A stretch of 64,000 nt of DNA from Trichosphaerium sp. ATCC 40318 (taxonomy: Eukaryota > Discosea > Flabellinia > Trichosidae). The position numbers and the translations under genes were made by a program. The DNA lies in the NCBI GenBank assembly GCA_038496445.1, contig JALMLS010000027.1:1-64000 (forward strand), in the 5' to 3' direction. Below, piece after piece: positions 9,960 through 21,059 of this stretch. The stretch's first letter is position 1. Each line of letters begins with the position of its first letter. Under the pieces are notes generated by a model that searched no databases, was not told the DNA's origin, and saw nothing but the letters and a program-made list of their open reading frames with translations.

Positions 9960-12206
9960 TTACAAAAGTAAAGCAATGCAAACAAGCATAGATGCAACGA
10001 AGTTGACATATAGTAGTGAAGAACTACCAGTTAAATCGGTGCCCATAGATGGCTCTTGTGTCACTGGACTTCCAGAGTCATTTGGTGTATTAGTTGTGTC
10101 TACTGGAGTACCAGCGTCATTTGGTGCATTTGTTGTGTCCACTGGAGTACCAGCTTCTGTAGGGGTATCACCCGATGGACTGGATGTTGGGGTGAATTCG
10201 TGGTACTAATAATTGCTTATTAGGAGTAAACAATAGGTTACTTGTTTTACCTCATAAGCTCCAATATCAGGGCCAGCTCCTTCTGGTCTCTTATAATTTC
10301 TTTTATCCTTATCTACACCAGCACGTGCATCGCCTTTATTGAGAATACGAGTAAGTTTATTATGATAGAAAGACATTTGCGTGCCTGCATCGATAAAGCT
10401 AGAAGTAGATTTAAGGGAAAAGTCATCTTTAGCAACATTTGTAAATCCATAATCCGATTCTACGGATGAAGAACAAATATTTCCAGCGTCAGTGCGGCGT
10501 CCGCCAGGTAAGCTCACACATGCCCATTGTACAGTAGAAGTATACTGAGTGTAAATCACAATATTGTTAAACGCCTAGTATCAATATAATTAACGAAGTG
10601 AACTAAGATCAAACTTACCTCGAAAGTATAAAGTGGCGATTCGCCATTGTCAGGATTATGTACTGAAATACCACGATCTCCACGTGATGATACTATCGTA
10701 TTATGATTAATCTTTACCCAAGTACCCGGGCTAGTTCTAGCCGTATCAATAGACATTGTAATGCCTCTACCACCTAAGCAAAGTCAAGAACAGCAACCTT
10801 TACGGCGAAGGAATAAAACTTAAGCTACAAACCTGTGTTGACAAATACGTTGTTATAAACATTAGTGTCTCCTTGACCATGATAAATTAGACCTGCGCCT
10901 GTCCCTTCTTTAACAAAATTATTGAATATAGAGCCTAGAACTCATTATTTAGCACTAGAGAGGTAAACCATTTGCACCTTTGAATCCTGGGTTTATAAAT
11001 ATTCCCGAGTTTTGATATAGTTCATCGTCTGTTCCATAGTTTTCTACAATGTTATCATATACCTGTGCATCTTCAATAGCACACCCGACCTGCATTCAGA
11101 GTGAGGATCAATATATATAATACAACGAGTACCTGAATGGCATCCCAACCCGTATTTATCACAGTGTTGTTATAGATCCGAAGCCCTTTTGTTGATTTCT
11201 GTTAGTAGCCTCATTACTTGTGTTCCATACCTGTAATATCATGAGGTTTACCACCTGTTGACGTAACAAACTCGTAATTAAAATACCCAACGTAAAATCC
11301 TTCAGTAGCAATATCGTGAATGTACATATCATGAAATATTGCGTTCTTCCTATGGTATTGCTTAGGCAAAAATAATTTCAAGCATCTAAATCTCACAATA
11401 CAAAATTTCTTCTCCAATACTCCGTATTTGTATCCGATGGGTCTGTTTTGCATGTCACAGCGGCGTGGCCATGGTTATCGAATATCTCAACCCTAGAAAC
11501 TTCCACATCGGAAGACCCTTTAAATTCGAAGTTAATTTGGATCAATATTGAAAACAAAAATCACGTGCCACGCTCTATGCCAAGTCCTTTCGAACAATCA
11601 TGTATTTTTATGCCGTATTTCTCCTTATCATCCCCATCGCCAATAATCTTCAGGTAAGACGTATCTCGAGTGATAACACCTTGGACACCAGTTAACCCAA
11701 ACAAATAATAAAAAGGGTAAGAACACGTGAGCAAAACAAAATTAATAAGTGTTTCTTGTTCACAATTACCATGAGACACTTTCATATCTCCATTCACAGC
11801 ACTAATATCAGCTACACCATCGCAGTTTGTAAGAACGTAAGGTTGTGCTACAAAGTGTGAGTCAATCAGTAAATTCATTTCCCAAATACTACGTCCAACG
11901 CTGTAAAATTACGTACATGCACTGCCAACAAAGTTGTCAATGAAAAATCCTGAGGCGTAAGTCTTTGCCCCAGAAAAACAAATAACACTTCCTTTTGGTA
12001 GGTTTAATACGTCGTTATCGGTTATAACGTATGTGGCGCTCGGATTAGACTACAAATACGTAAAAATCCATAAATAAGGCATTTAAAAATCATCGTACGG
12101 CTGGTTCAATCACGTGGTCGCACTCAGAGCATGCCCTATTAGCGTATGTAAGGTGTGCTACTGCGAGAAACAGCACAATTACGTTAAATATTGTGCAAGC
12201 GTTCAT
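9960..12206 (-). CDS. Secreted, probably GPI-anchored right-handed beta-helix protein
   Basis: ATG 12206 begins a signal peptide (MNACTIFNVIVLFLAVAHL, then TYA and Cys-rich NRACSECD). About ten exons follow with short strand-turn repeats typical of parallel beta-helix (PbH1) proteins: VYNNVFVNTG, LRIYNNTVINTGWDAIQ, VYDNIVENYG, INHNTIVSSRGDRGISV. The helix ends with GPDIGAYEV, the usual closing motif of bacterial cell-surface beta-helix proteins. A Thr/Pro/Asp linker with tandem GTPVDTTNAPND units comes next, then a hydrophobic C-terminus (VNFVASMLVCIALLL) with no cytoplasmic tail, as in GPI-anchor signals. Such proteins act as polysaccharide lyases or carbohydrate-binding surface proteins; no catalytic residues are assigned. 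Introns show it is fixed in the nuclear genome even if bacterial in origin. Confidence 0.75.
10075..10160 (-). repeat. 39-base tandem repeat coding for the Thr/Asp linker
   Basis: About two and a half units containing ACTGGAGTACCAGC and GTTGTGTC repeat in frame and encode GTPVDTTNAPNDA-like units in the stalk of the beta-helix surface protein. Copy number of such stalk repeats often varies between strains. Confidence 0.7.
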
Positions 12207-13902
12207 TATATTACACAAGACGCTTTTGGATGTATATTAGATGAAGTGCCGTATTTATAATCTTGTATTCTGTACTAAAAGGCTGACTTAAGTCTGTCGA
12301 ATTCACAAGACTCCTTTACTTTGGTTGATCAAATACTGAGAGATACTTGTCCTATTCCAACGGTCGAATTTCTCATAACTCTCCGTTACCAACCAAGTTC
12401 TCAGTTTTTTTTCAACAATTACGTGGCAACGTGAGTTAGTTTACTATGTTGGGTAGAAAGAAGGACAATCCAAACGTAGTACCTTTATGGTACTGTGCAT
12501 CCAACTTCTACCAAGAGCGTAGCAATTGAGATAGTTCCCCTTAGCGCCGACTAATACTTGCACACTTCTGGACATTTTAAGGGAGCGGTAGATGGTGTAC
12601 GGCTTCACGTGTTTTCACATTGATCCGGATTTGGCCTTCCGTGGGATATTCCTAAGTTTTCGTTTCATTATTTTATGGAGCCTCTCGTGGCCCTCAATAG
12701 GGTTTTGAATTAACAGCAAAGCAGCTATGCAATCTAGTTATTAACAACAGTACAGTTATTGAAAGAAAAAAAAACGGTTGGCAAACCGTTTTATGACTTG
12801 TTTAGGCAATGACACGCTAGAAAAACTAGGTGGAGCTAAGAAACTAGCTGAGCTTGAAAACTGATCAATTGGACGGTTTACATAATAGTGAAGGTCCTAA
12901 TTACGACGAAAGGCGTAAAATGTATCTTGTTATTTGAAAAAAAAACATGTTTCCATAAAGAGTTTTCTAACTCCACTAGATACGGTGATAACGTTCCAAA
13001 AACGCCTCCAATGCCTTCTTTTGTTTCGTGTATTTGTACAGCGCATTTTGACGTGTGTTTGGTGCGTTGTAGGGTCATTGACGGCCTGTTTTCATTGTGT
13101 GTTCTTGCTCTGGTTTGTGCCGCTTCAAGTGTACGTTATCGGCATTTGTGATCATTATCTGATACTCTAACAGGTTGTTGCGTTTGTGCTAGGCGAAAAT
13201 AAACGCACATTGGATGGAAAGTGCAGTAATTTTATTTGTTGGCAACTATGAAATATATTCTTTGTTTCGCGCAATGATTGACGGTGACAGTATCAACCAT
13301 TCCGTTGTATTCATCCCAAAACGTACGGCTGATTCTCCAACCTACCAAGATTCAAGCACAGCATGACAACTATTCTTTTTATATCGACATGCAGGTGTTT
13401 TGGCAGTTAACTCATCCTGATTGTTATCTTGGCTTACTCTCAAGCGTTGCTGTGTAACGCACTGCAAATTATTAGTTTTAAATCCTAAAATAGTTTTGAA
13501 CGTGATATATTTAGATTGAATAAATCGGTTGATTACACATGCTCGTTTACGTTTCTAGTCTGATGTTAAGATTCGCGTAATGTATTCACGATGTTTCTCG
13601 TGAGATTTCACATAAAACTTATTGATAGAGGCTTCTTGTCACGTTTCTGCTTTAAGAATGACCGTGATCAACCCTAAAAGCGGTAGTATAGACTATAAAC
13701 TATACCATACCATTAAATAGGTTGATAAAGCTCCAATACATAGTATTAGCACTCGCTAGCACTAGGTATCGCGAAAGAAGTGCTCGTGCAGCAAAGAGTT
13801 TATCGAGGAAACCAAATAAAAATTGTGGTTGTCACGTCATTCTTGTTCACTGACTTGAAAAAAAATCAAAATCAATAACAACCAACACAAACAACAAGCT
13901 AA
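12207..13902. other. Long gene-poor stretch
   Basis: About 1.7 kb without a convincing gene. It contains a perfect hairpin (12771-12792), two overlapping open frames at 12878-13151 with no recognisable product, and a short frame from ATG 13214 (MESAVILFVGNYEIYSLF) that could be a first exon of a very small gene. Two CACGTG palindromes lie at about 12114 and 12607. Confidence 0.4.
12771..12792. other. Perfect 9-bp hairpin
   Basis: AAAACGGTT and AACCGTTTT flank a GGCA loop inside a poly-A run. It looks like a bacterial terminator but lies in a eukaryotic gene-poor stretch. It might mark a 3' end or an RNA structure. Confidence 0.4.
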
Positions 13903-14807
13903 ATGTCAAACAAACAAACATCAACCAACAACAAGACAAAGAAACTTGTCACTCAAAAGAAGAAACCATCAAAGGCACCAGTGTACGTTAATTTATCGTC
14001 AAGTGAAATCCAATGATTACTGACACTCTTCATGATAGTACAACGAAACCCACAGTTAACCCTGCAACTGTTGGAGGAGGTGTCGGAGGCACATTCATGA
14101 AGTCATTGCGTATGTTCTAAAGCCTGTGATGTACTCTAACAGTTTATGATAGCAAAACCTTGTGGTGTTGCTGGTTTGGGACCTTGTATCGGAATCATCA
14201 GCCCAAATCCAAATGGCACATGTTATTGTGCTCATATCAGCGACTCTTGCTCAATGAGAACATGGTGGACACCATACGATAAGATTCAAAAAGCAGTTCG
14301 TACAGCTTGGATTGAAGAAAAAATCAAATCTGGTTTAGGTATGTAATTGTTTGCTTTGTTACTTTTGTGATCGTGATGTATGACTCACCCTATGGTCTAG
14401 GAAATCAACCAATCAGTAAAAGAACATTTTACGTGATGACAGGAATGCCAAAAGCAAATGCAACATTTGCGGCTGTACTTGAGGTATTGAAGGGTGCTCG
14501 CAAAGTGATCAACAAAACAGGATGTAGAAGGTTTAAAAGTGGATTCTACTTGAATTCCAAGGGTGTTATTCGTCCACTTGTTGAACCTGATGCACTTTGG
14601 GCATGTGGTTGGGTTAAAGGAACAACACTATCACAACGTTATAAGAAGATGCCAAATAACAAGGTCAATGGAGATGGCGTATTTGACGTACCTGATATGA
14701 AAAAGTTTGATACAGTCGTTTCACAAGTTCGTAAAGTAAAGAAGGGTTTGGTCAGTAAAGATGACCCAGCACTCAAAAAATTCAGGCATGTATTGGCGAA
14801 GGTATGA
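13903..14807 (+). CDS. Unknown basic protein with a conserved-looking globular core
   Basis: ATG 13903 opens a Lys/Thr/Asn-rich N-terminus (MSNKQTSTNNKTKKLVTQKK). Introns with a GTACGT donor (ending TGATAG), a GTATGT donor near 14110 (ending GATAG) and a GTATGT donor near 14341 (ending GGTCTAG) join all exons in phase, giving PKPCGVAGLGPCIGIISPN, CYCAHISDSCSMRTWW, GNQPISKRTFYVMTG and GCRRFKSGFYLN, with a lysine-rich C-terminus ending at TGA 14807. The core has five cysteines in its first 60 residues (PCG, PCIG, CYC, SC). The GPCIGI...AHIS strand pair faintly recalls CheD/NTAN1-type amidohydrolase folds, but this is too weak to assign. Consistent splice phases make a real gene likely. Confidence 0.6.
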
Positions 14808-14929
14808 TAACGTGCGAACTTTCGTATCATTGGATGATACGCCTTGTATATACTATAAATAAACAAACCCTTTATCATTACTTTTTTATTTTATTCAGCT
14901 GAGGTAAGTCACCGACAATATAGGGCTTA

Positions 14930-15300
14930 GAGTAGCAGTATTGCTATATCATACATAGCAAAAGGCGTTGCTGTTACATCTAATGCGAATATTGCCTTAC
15001 TAACAAACGGACAAACTGAGTACACAGGCAGCTCTACTGAATGTGCTTTATTATCATATATCCAATCACTAGGATTCGACTACAAAGATATAAAATGAAG
15101 CTGTAGTTGTCGACAAAATCCCATTTATACAGTACGACATGATCATGATCTCTTTCTGTTCTTGTGACAACTTTGCTCAGTTCTTGTTTTTGTCTAGCAC
15201 GACAAAACAACAAACTGCCATTGTTTAGACAGTTAATGGATATCGATTGTACTGCATAGGAGCTCCAGACAACATCATTGTTTGGATTATTAATTAACAC
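14930..15300 (+). pseudogene. Fragment of a plasma-membrane-type Ca2+-ATPase
   Basis: The + strand carries pieces of the nucleotide-binding domain of a type IIB calcium pump in the right order. SNANIALLTNG and EYTGSSTECALLSYIQSLG match the NG.....GSKTE.ALL..A..LG segment. KIPF follows, then TAIV-stop-TVNGYRLYCIGAPDN, matching the V...YRLY.KGAPE strand. A TAG interrupts the second block and another stop ends it. No DKTGTLT motif, transmembrane segments or C-terminus can be found nearby. It is best read as a decayed partial duplication. Confidence 0.6.
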
Positions 15301-15384
15301 AGAGAACAACCAGTTATTGAAGGTACACAATTTTATAGTGATTTATGGAGCGCTATTAATCTTCGATAATCAAGTCAACTTGCT

Positions 15385-15802
15385 TTGTTGACGCTAACTA
15401 TATTACAAGGCTTTTCTTTGGTTGCATCCAATTACACCATTCCTGTTACCAATATTGAGTTCAATTCAACTTGGTTCACGTATGTACAACAATTAATGAA
15501 CAGTTTTTTGTAACCTTTTTTATAGTTTCTCAATGCCGTTCCTAAGAACTCAACCAGCTAATTTTGTTGCGTCATTCACAACGTTGCCTCCAACACTAAC
15601 ACCCACAACATTAGCTCCAAGTGAAGCACCAAATTCTTTGTCCAACAAAATGAATTCTGTCAGTCATGTTTTTCGTTTCTTGTTTAGCGTCGTTAAGTCT
15701 CCATTTGTAAATGACACGCAATTAGTAATAAAACCAACAACTTACAAGCTTCGTATACAGGACAACAATAGCGGTAGTATTTACTCTCATATTGGTCGCT
15801 AA
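15385..15802 (+). CDS. Possible small secreted Thr/Pro-rich protein
   Basis: Two exons join in phase across a GTATGT...TATAG intron (about 15481-15527). The first is signal-peptide-like: LLTLTILQGFSLVASNYTIP. The second reads FSMPFLRTQPANFVAS, then the low-complexity TTLPPTLTPTTLAPSEAP typical of O-glycosylated linkers, ending at TAA 15802. No ATG fits the first exon, so the start is unknown or the gene is broken. I do not recognise the family. Confidence 0.35.
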
Positions 15803-16151
15803 ATACCTTAGAGTTTTGACTCAGTTACAAGCTTATTAATAAGTAGGAAACAAGTTACGGAATATAAAAGGTGCTGATAAATACTTGTAGGCTTCACCTT
15901 ACCATAATTGTGATTTGCCAGGGCGTATAACTTTCTGTGAAGAAAAACCCGAAAATGCAAAAGTAGTTTTGTAGCTTTTCACGAAAGTGGTTAATAATGT
16001 TGCTACTCGTAAGAAATAGGAGCTTACAAGGACAATTAATACTATGTTCCGAAAAGCAGCTAAAAAGTCCGCTTGCCAGAAAAATTCGGCAGAAAACAGT
16101 CTTTTTTGGTAAAATGCGACCGATTTTCATTTAACGTTCCACCTAACAACA
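15803..16151. other. Intergenic region upstream of the SnoaL-like gene
   Basis: No gene seen. It presumably contains the promoter of the SnoaL-like gene. Confidence 0.5.
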
Positions 16152-16553
16152 ATGACTGACGCTAAAGCCAAGTCCCAATTACAACAAAATAAAGAAAATG
16201 CTATCGCATTCTACAAAATGGCGTATGAAGGAAACCCATCAAAGGCCGTTGAATTATACGTAGACAAAGTGTATATTCAGCATAACCCTCTCGTTGGTAA
16301 TGGTCCGGAGCCTTTTATTCAATACTTTGACCGTATGCAACGCGAATACCCTAAAAAGTCGATCGAATTCGTTAGATGCATTGGAGAGGGCGATTTAGTG
16401 GCCTTACATACGCACCAAACGTGGCCGGACAACGTAGAATATGTCACGATGGATTTTTTCCGTTTTGACGACAAAGGCAAAATCTGTGAGCACTGGGATT
16501 CTATGCAAGAAGTACCAAAAGTTAAATCAAAAAACGGAAACACAATGTGGTAA
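16152..16553 (+). CDS. SnoaL-like / NTF2-fold protein, intronless
   Basis: A 133-residue single exon from ATG 16152 (MTDAKAKSQLQQNKENAI) to TAA. It matches the bacterial predicted SnoaL-like aldol-condensation family: NAIAFYKMAYEGNP, YIQHNPLVGNGPEPFIQYF, a DRMQREYP motif, IGEGDLVALHTHQTWP, DFFRFDDKGKICEHWD and a C-terminal NTMW. The full family length is present with no gap. These small enzymes form an alpha+beta cone with a buried pocket; substrates are mostly unknown. It lacks introns in a window where most genes have several, and its closest-looking relatives are bacterial, so horizontal transfer is likely. Confidence 0.85.
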   Translation: MTDAKAKSQLQQNKENAIAFYKMAYEGNPSKAVELYVDKVYIQHNPLVGNGPEPFIQYFDRMQREYPKKSIEFVRCIGEGDLVALHTHQTWPDNVEYVTMDFFRFDDKGKICEHWDSMQEVPKVKSKNGNTMW

Positions 16554-17082
16554 AGAAACTGTAGCCAAAAAACTCAATAAACATCCTTCAACAAAAAAGA
16601 GACCACGTTTTTTTTTTGTTCTTGTTAGATTCTTGGTCTTATTGATATTCGTATCAGTTTTATAAGCACCAATATAGGCGCTCTAGCAGTCTACTTGTTA
16701 ATGACCGCAATTGTTCTTTTTAATGCTTACGCTGCTAATGGAATGCAATTCTTTAAAAAAAATTCTTCGGCCATTTTAGAGTCCAGTACAGTTAATTATA
16801 CACTCGCCTACTTTATTCTAGTACACTATGAACAGATTTCGCAGGTTCTATTGTTTGTAATACAACAACAGCATTACTCACCACTTTAGGTGTCATGAGC
16901 AATCTTTCCATCTTTGCCGCTATTGAAGAAAAAAATCAGTTCCATTATTTGCTTTTCATTGTAGTAAAAGGAACTTACATTTTTGGATCGGTTCTACAAT
17001 CGGCATATCTTCCATTAAGTCAGTAGCATCAGGTGCTACATATAACTTAAGCTCAGGCCTAATTTTAATTGTTGTTAATACA
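16554..17082. other. Membrane-protein-like fragments, no gene built
   Basis: The + strand has hydrophobic stretches separated by splice-like sites: STNIGALAVYLLMTAIVLF near 16660-16730, and TTTALLTTLGVMSNLSIFAA near 16870-16930. They could be exons of an unresolved or decayed membrane protein. I cannot join them with confidence. Confidence 0.3.
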
Positions 17083-20000
17083 TTAATTCAAAATGAAGGG
17101 CACGTGCTTATATTTCGTTATCAATAAAGCTAGAGCATTATTATCTCCTTGCTCCCACCAATAAGGGATAGGTATTAATGTGATACCTAAATTGCACAGT
17201 TAACACAATCTTATGTTGGCCTCAAAGGAGTTTTGTTTGGTTTCATAATCCTTACCATTTTCGTAGCACAATGCTGCTTTTTCTGAGTCACGGCTTTCTT
17301 GCATACTTACAGGTCCAAAAGCGAACATGTTATCAATATAATGATGCTCTCCTTGATATTCAAAAGCAATATTAAGCCCAGGAATGAAAGCATCAAACGT
17401 AATATGAGCTTTACTAGAAGATCCTCTCAAATATGCAACGTATTCTTCTATAACAGTGGCTTTTGGTAAAATCTCTTTAATAGAGGATAAAACAGACCTA
17501 CAGCAATGATTAAACACCTTCAATAATTCGAAAGAACGAGCCCTTGACAACATATCAAGAGGCTTTGTTTTTCTCATAAAATCCAACTTACCACTGCGCT
17601 GCTCGCTTCTTTCGGAGTGTAAATTCATTGTAATCCCAATCTACATCTGGGTATATCTTTCCAAGAATATGTGGCCATACAGGCATTAATCCACCTCCAC
17701 CAGCTTTAAAAATTTGGCCGCATGATATACGATACCAATCAGTTGGTTTTGATATCTGTAATAGCCCAGAAATTGATTCAAGAAAAAATTTAACATTTTG
17801 CCTTTTCTTCCACCATCCTTGAGGAACGCTACCTGTCAAAGAACAACGTGTTAGCAATATATACTAAACTATTTCCATACCAAATTTCCAAGGAAGAAAG
17901 GTATACTGAGGATAAATTCTGACTAAAAGTCGCACCAAGGAACCATTAAAATGCCTGATGAAATGTCAGTTGGCTGGTGACTAAAACTCGTTTACCCTTT
18001 CAATAGACTTACACCACCAGCTTCCTCTACATCTTGTACTGTCATACAATACCAGTTATCAAAAGTCATCACTCTATTTACAATAGCTACCTAAATACAA
18101 GTGAGCATGTGGTACGAAATGTTGTACGTACTTTTGTCAAAAACCTTTTTTGATATTTTACATTCCCCCAAGAGTTCCGTGGCAACATGCCTTTTAAAAT
18201 AAATTTACATAATTCAAATAGGTTTATAATAATACTTACCGAAGCGTAGGGGGTCCCACCAGCGATCAGGATACACTCTCTCCAAGAAGGTAGGTAGAGA
18301 TGTATAGAGTCTTAACAAAAACAAGTTAAGTTGTGTTTAATTGTAGATCGTCATCTCACGTTTTAAGACCCTTCCCTCCCAATCCAGTTACCTGAGTGTA
18401 AGTAACACGATACCAGCCATCCAATGTTTCGATATCAAAGTGCTCCTCTACCTGAGCAAAGCGTAAGCTAAAGCATGAAGTCTTTATGATATTTTGGGTA
18501 AATGTTCTTTACGTCTCTTGTGTAGCGTTTGAGGTTTTCATCTTTCTCCCAAAAATTATCTGGTAGCCTCGCTGAAAACAAAACACGTCATCCATTAACA
18601 GCTACAGAATAAATGCTTACCAAATTTCCATGGAATCCACGTGTAATTTGGGTACATAGCACTCAAATAATTTTTCAAGTCATAATCATACAAGCTAATA
18701 AACAGGTGAATATGAAGATGACTGAAATGGAACAATATAAAAAATTGTACTGTAGTAAACCCTTGCCACCGTATTTTTCGAATTCGGATGTCCTAACATT
18801 ATACCATTCTTCTTGCTTTCGGATATTAAGCTCAGCCTCCATCTAACAAAGGTTCAACAAAAAAAAAATACTTTTTGTATATTTAGTACATTTTTAAGGA
18901 AAGCCTGCTGTTGTTTTAATGTTTGCCAATATGCCTTGAAGTTACTTGAAAACTGCCAATTAGTCCATGATTGTTCTGGATAAAACATTCGTAGAACAGC
19001 AACCATTGATCCATAAAGTCTACATTACATTAAATATCAAAACCAAAAAAAATTACCTTATAAGTCCAGCTCCTCCTTGTGCGCTGAATTCTTTGGTTGA
19101 AACGTCAAACCAATCACCAACAGATTCTATTTTCATATCTTTTTCAATCTAATCACAGAGTAAGAACATCATACATAGCGTGCCGTGGTACCCAACGCAT
19201 AAACTCAAGTATTAAATCAGGAGTCCACATTTCATCTGTTTGCTTATCTGCTTAAAGTCAACAGACGAACACAAGAATATCATAACACGCACCAAATTTC
19301 CAGGGTACCCAAGTGACTTCAGGGTAGTAATCTTGAAGAAGCTTGATAATAGAATTGTCATATTTTCTATTCTAACAGTTAATACCAAAAAAAATATCAA
19401 TAAAATAACTTTGAACGCACTCTATGAGGTGCCCACCACCCAGGGTAACGAGATGAGTTGCATTAACATCATACCACTCAACCATATTTTTTATACTCAT
19501 TTTGGATTTGACCTGTAAGTTTAGCCTGAGAAAAGCGCCCAACTGAATTGTTTTTCACATACATATTTCAAGAATTTTTTAACAATAACAGGATTATCAA
19601 AGATTTTAGGATTAACATCTCTAAACTTCCATAGCAGCCAAGTATGCTCTGGATAAAAATCCCGCAACATCTTGCTTACGGTGTAACCATGTGTACTATC
19701 CCAAAATGAGTAATTGACAGCGGAAAGATACAAGCAAAAAAAAAGAAAAGTATCTACTCTAAAAAGTTTAATCCACCAATGGATATTATCTGCTTTATTG
19801 ATACGCGATACCAATCATCAACTTCTTTAATACCAAAAAAAGCTTCTGCCTGGAACATTGGTATGATTAGGCTTAAAAAAGATAACCAATAAATCGTGTA
19901 CCTTGAGCAAGAAGTCTGTACGTTTATCTTTAGAGTAAGAAAAAGTAGAAGGATTATATGCTTTACTTCCTCGCTTAAACTCTAGTCTTGTTCGCTCAGA

Positions 20001-20822
20001 CATAAAGCGCCATGTAGCCCAATTATGAGAAGGGTAGATTGCTTGTACCATTTGAGCTATAGACCCGAAATGACTGAAAGACAAAGGTGCTGTCAGTCAA
20101 AGCAATAGCCAAGGAAAAAAAAGGAAATTTAGAGTACTTTAAAAATCCTCCACCTCCGAGCGCATGAATGTAACGGTCACTTATGCTATACCACCCCTCT
20201 AGGTTCTTCATATTTTGCTTTTTTTCAATCTACACATGTAATTACAACAAAGGTAGCAATATCAAGTGTACATAATTAACAAAGCTTATCTGACTATCTC
20301 GTGATGACCACGTGGTTTTAGGAGGCGTAGCTTTAAAAAAAGTAGTGAGTAAACAAAACACCTTAAACGGACGATACGAAAGTCCAAAATCATGTGATAC
20401 ATACCAAAACGCCAAAGCATCCAAGATACCTCTGGGTACCATTTCTTTAACATTACATGAAGACCTCCATAATGCCTAGAAGTCTGTAAGACAACATGAA
20501 CAACGTGCAATACAAAAAATGAGCGTACACTAGCAATCCAGTACCACCAGCCTTCTTGATGTTATCAGATTTTATACTATACCAATCCTCAGGACGGGTA
20601 ATGTCGAGGGTGTTTTCAAGCTTTTTTGTCAGTGAAATTACGTAAAAAGTATTGCTGTACCTTTCTAAGGAACTGTTTTCTGTGTGAAACGCTCTTCCAG
20701 CTTTGTCGCTTTGGTTTGACCGTTGGAATTTGTATATTTCGCGTTGTATGCTTCTTAAGTGTTAATTGGCGCGTGTGGTGAGTTTTGAGCGAAGTTCTGT
20801 AACAAACTGAACACATTCGCAT
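17083..20822 (-). CDS. WY-module repeat protein with C-terminal PD-(D/E)XK-like nuclease domain (copy B)
   Basis: ATG 20822 begins a Cys/His- and Arg-rich leader (MRMCSVCYRT). At least nine modules follow, each about 100 residues and usually split by an intron. Each has a WY motif, a GG(x)GL motif, then a YP-(x)4-W-(x)2-W/F motif: EDWYSIKSDNIKKAGGTGLL, EGWYSISDRYIHALGGGG, DDWYRVSINKAD, GDWFDVSTKEFSAQGGAG, EEWYNVRTSEFEKYGGKG, DGWYRVTYTQVTGLGGKG, DNWYCMTVQDVEEAGG and TDWYRISCGQIFKAGGGG. The second halves include AIYPSHNWATWRF, FYPEHTWLLWKF and YYPEVTWVPWKF. The C-terminal domain reads HITFDAFIPGLNIAFEYQG, EHHY, SRDSEKAALC and, after an intron, ITLIPIPYWW. The Asp and Glu-Tyr-Gln fit a DUF559/Vsr-like PD-(D/E)XK fold, inferred. 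Stop TAA at 17083. Confidence 0.75.
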
Positions 20823-21059
20823 AAAACACCATTTCTTGGCTTGCCCAATCTACCGTGTACGCGATACGCTATATTCTATGAGCTTTTCGCAAATGTCACA
20901 TATTAACAATCAACACTTTTATTTAACGTACTGAATAATAACCTTAGTGGATCTCACAAGCGATTTTGCACGCCACAGACAACGTGCCTTAAACAAGCCA
21001 TCAAGTTTGCCGCGCTCTTTAAGTTGCGTAATTTTGTTGGTGGGAGAAGCCTGGTACAG

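Noticed and set aside
10075-10160. CRISPR-like direct repeats
   Set aside because: The repeats are in-frame coding repeats of a stalk without spacers.
12878-13151. Overlapping open frames on both strands
   Set aside because: No homology, no ATG for the main + frame, and no splice partners.
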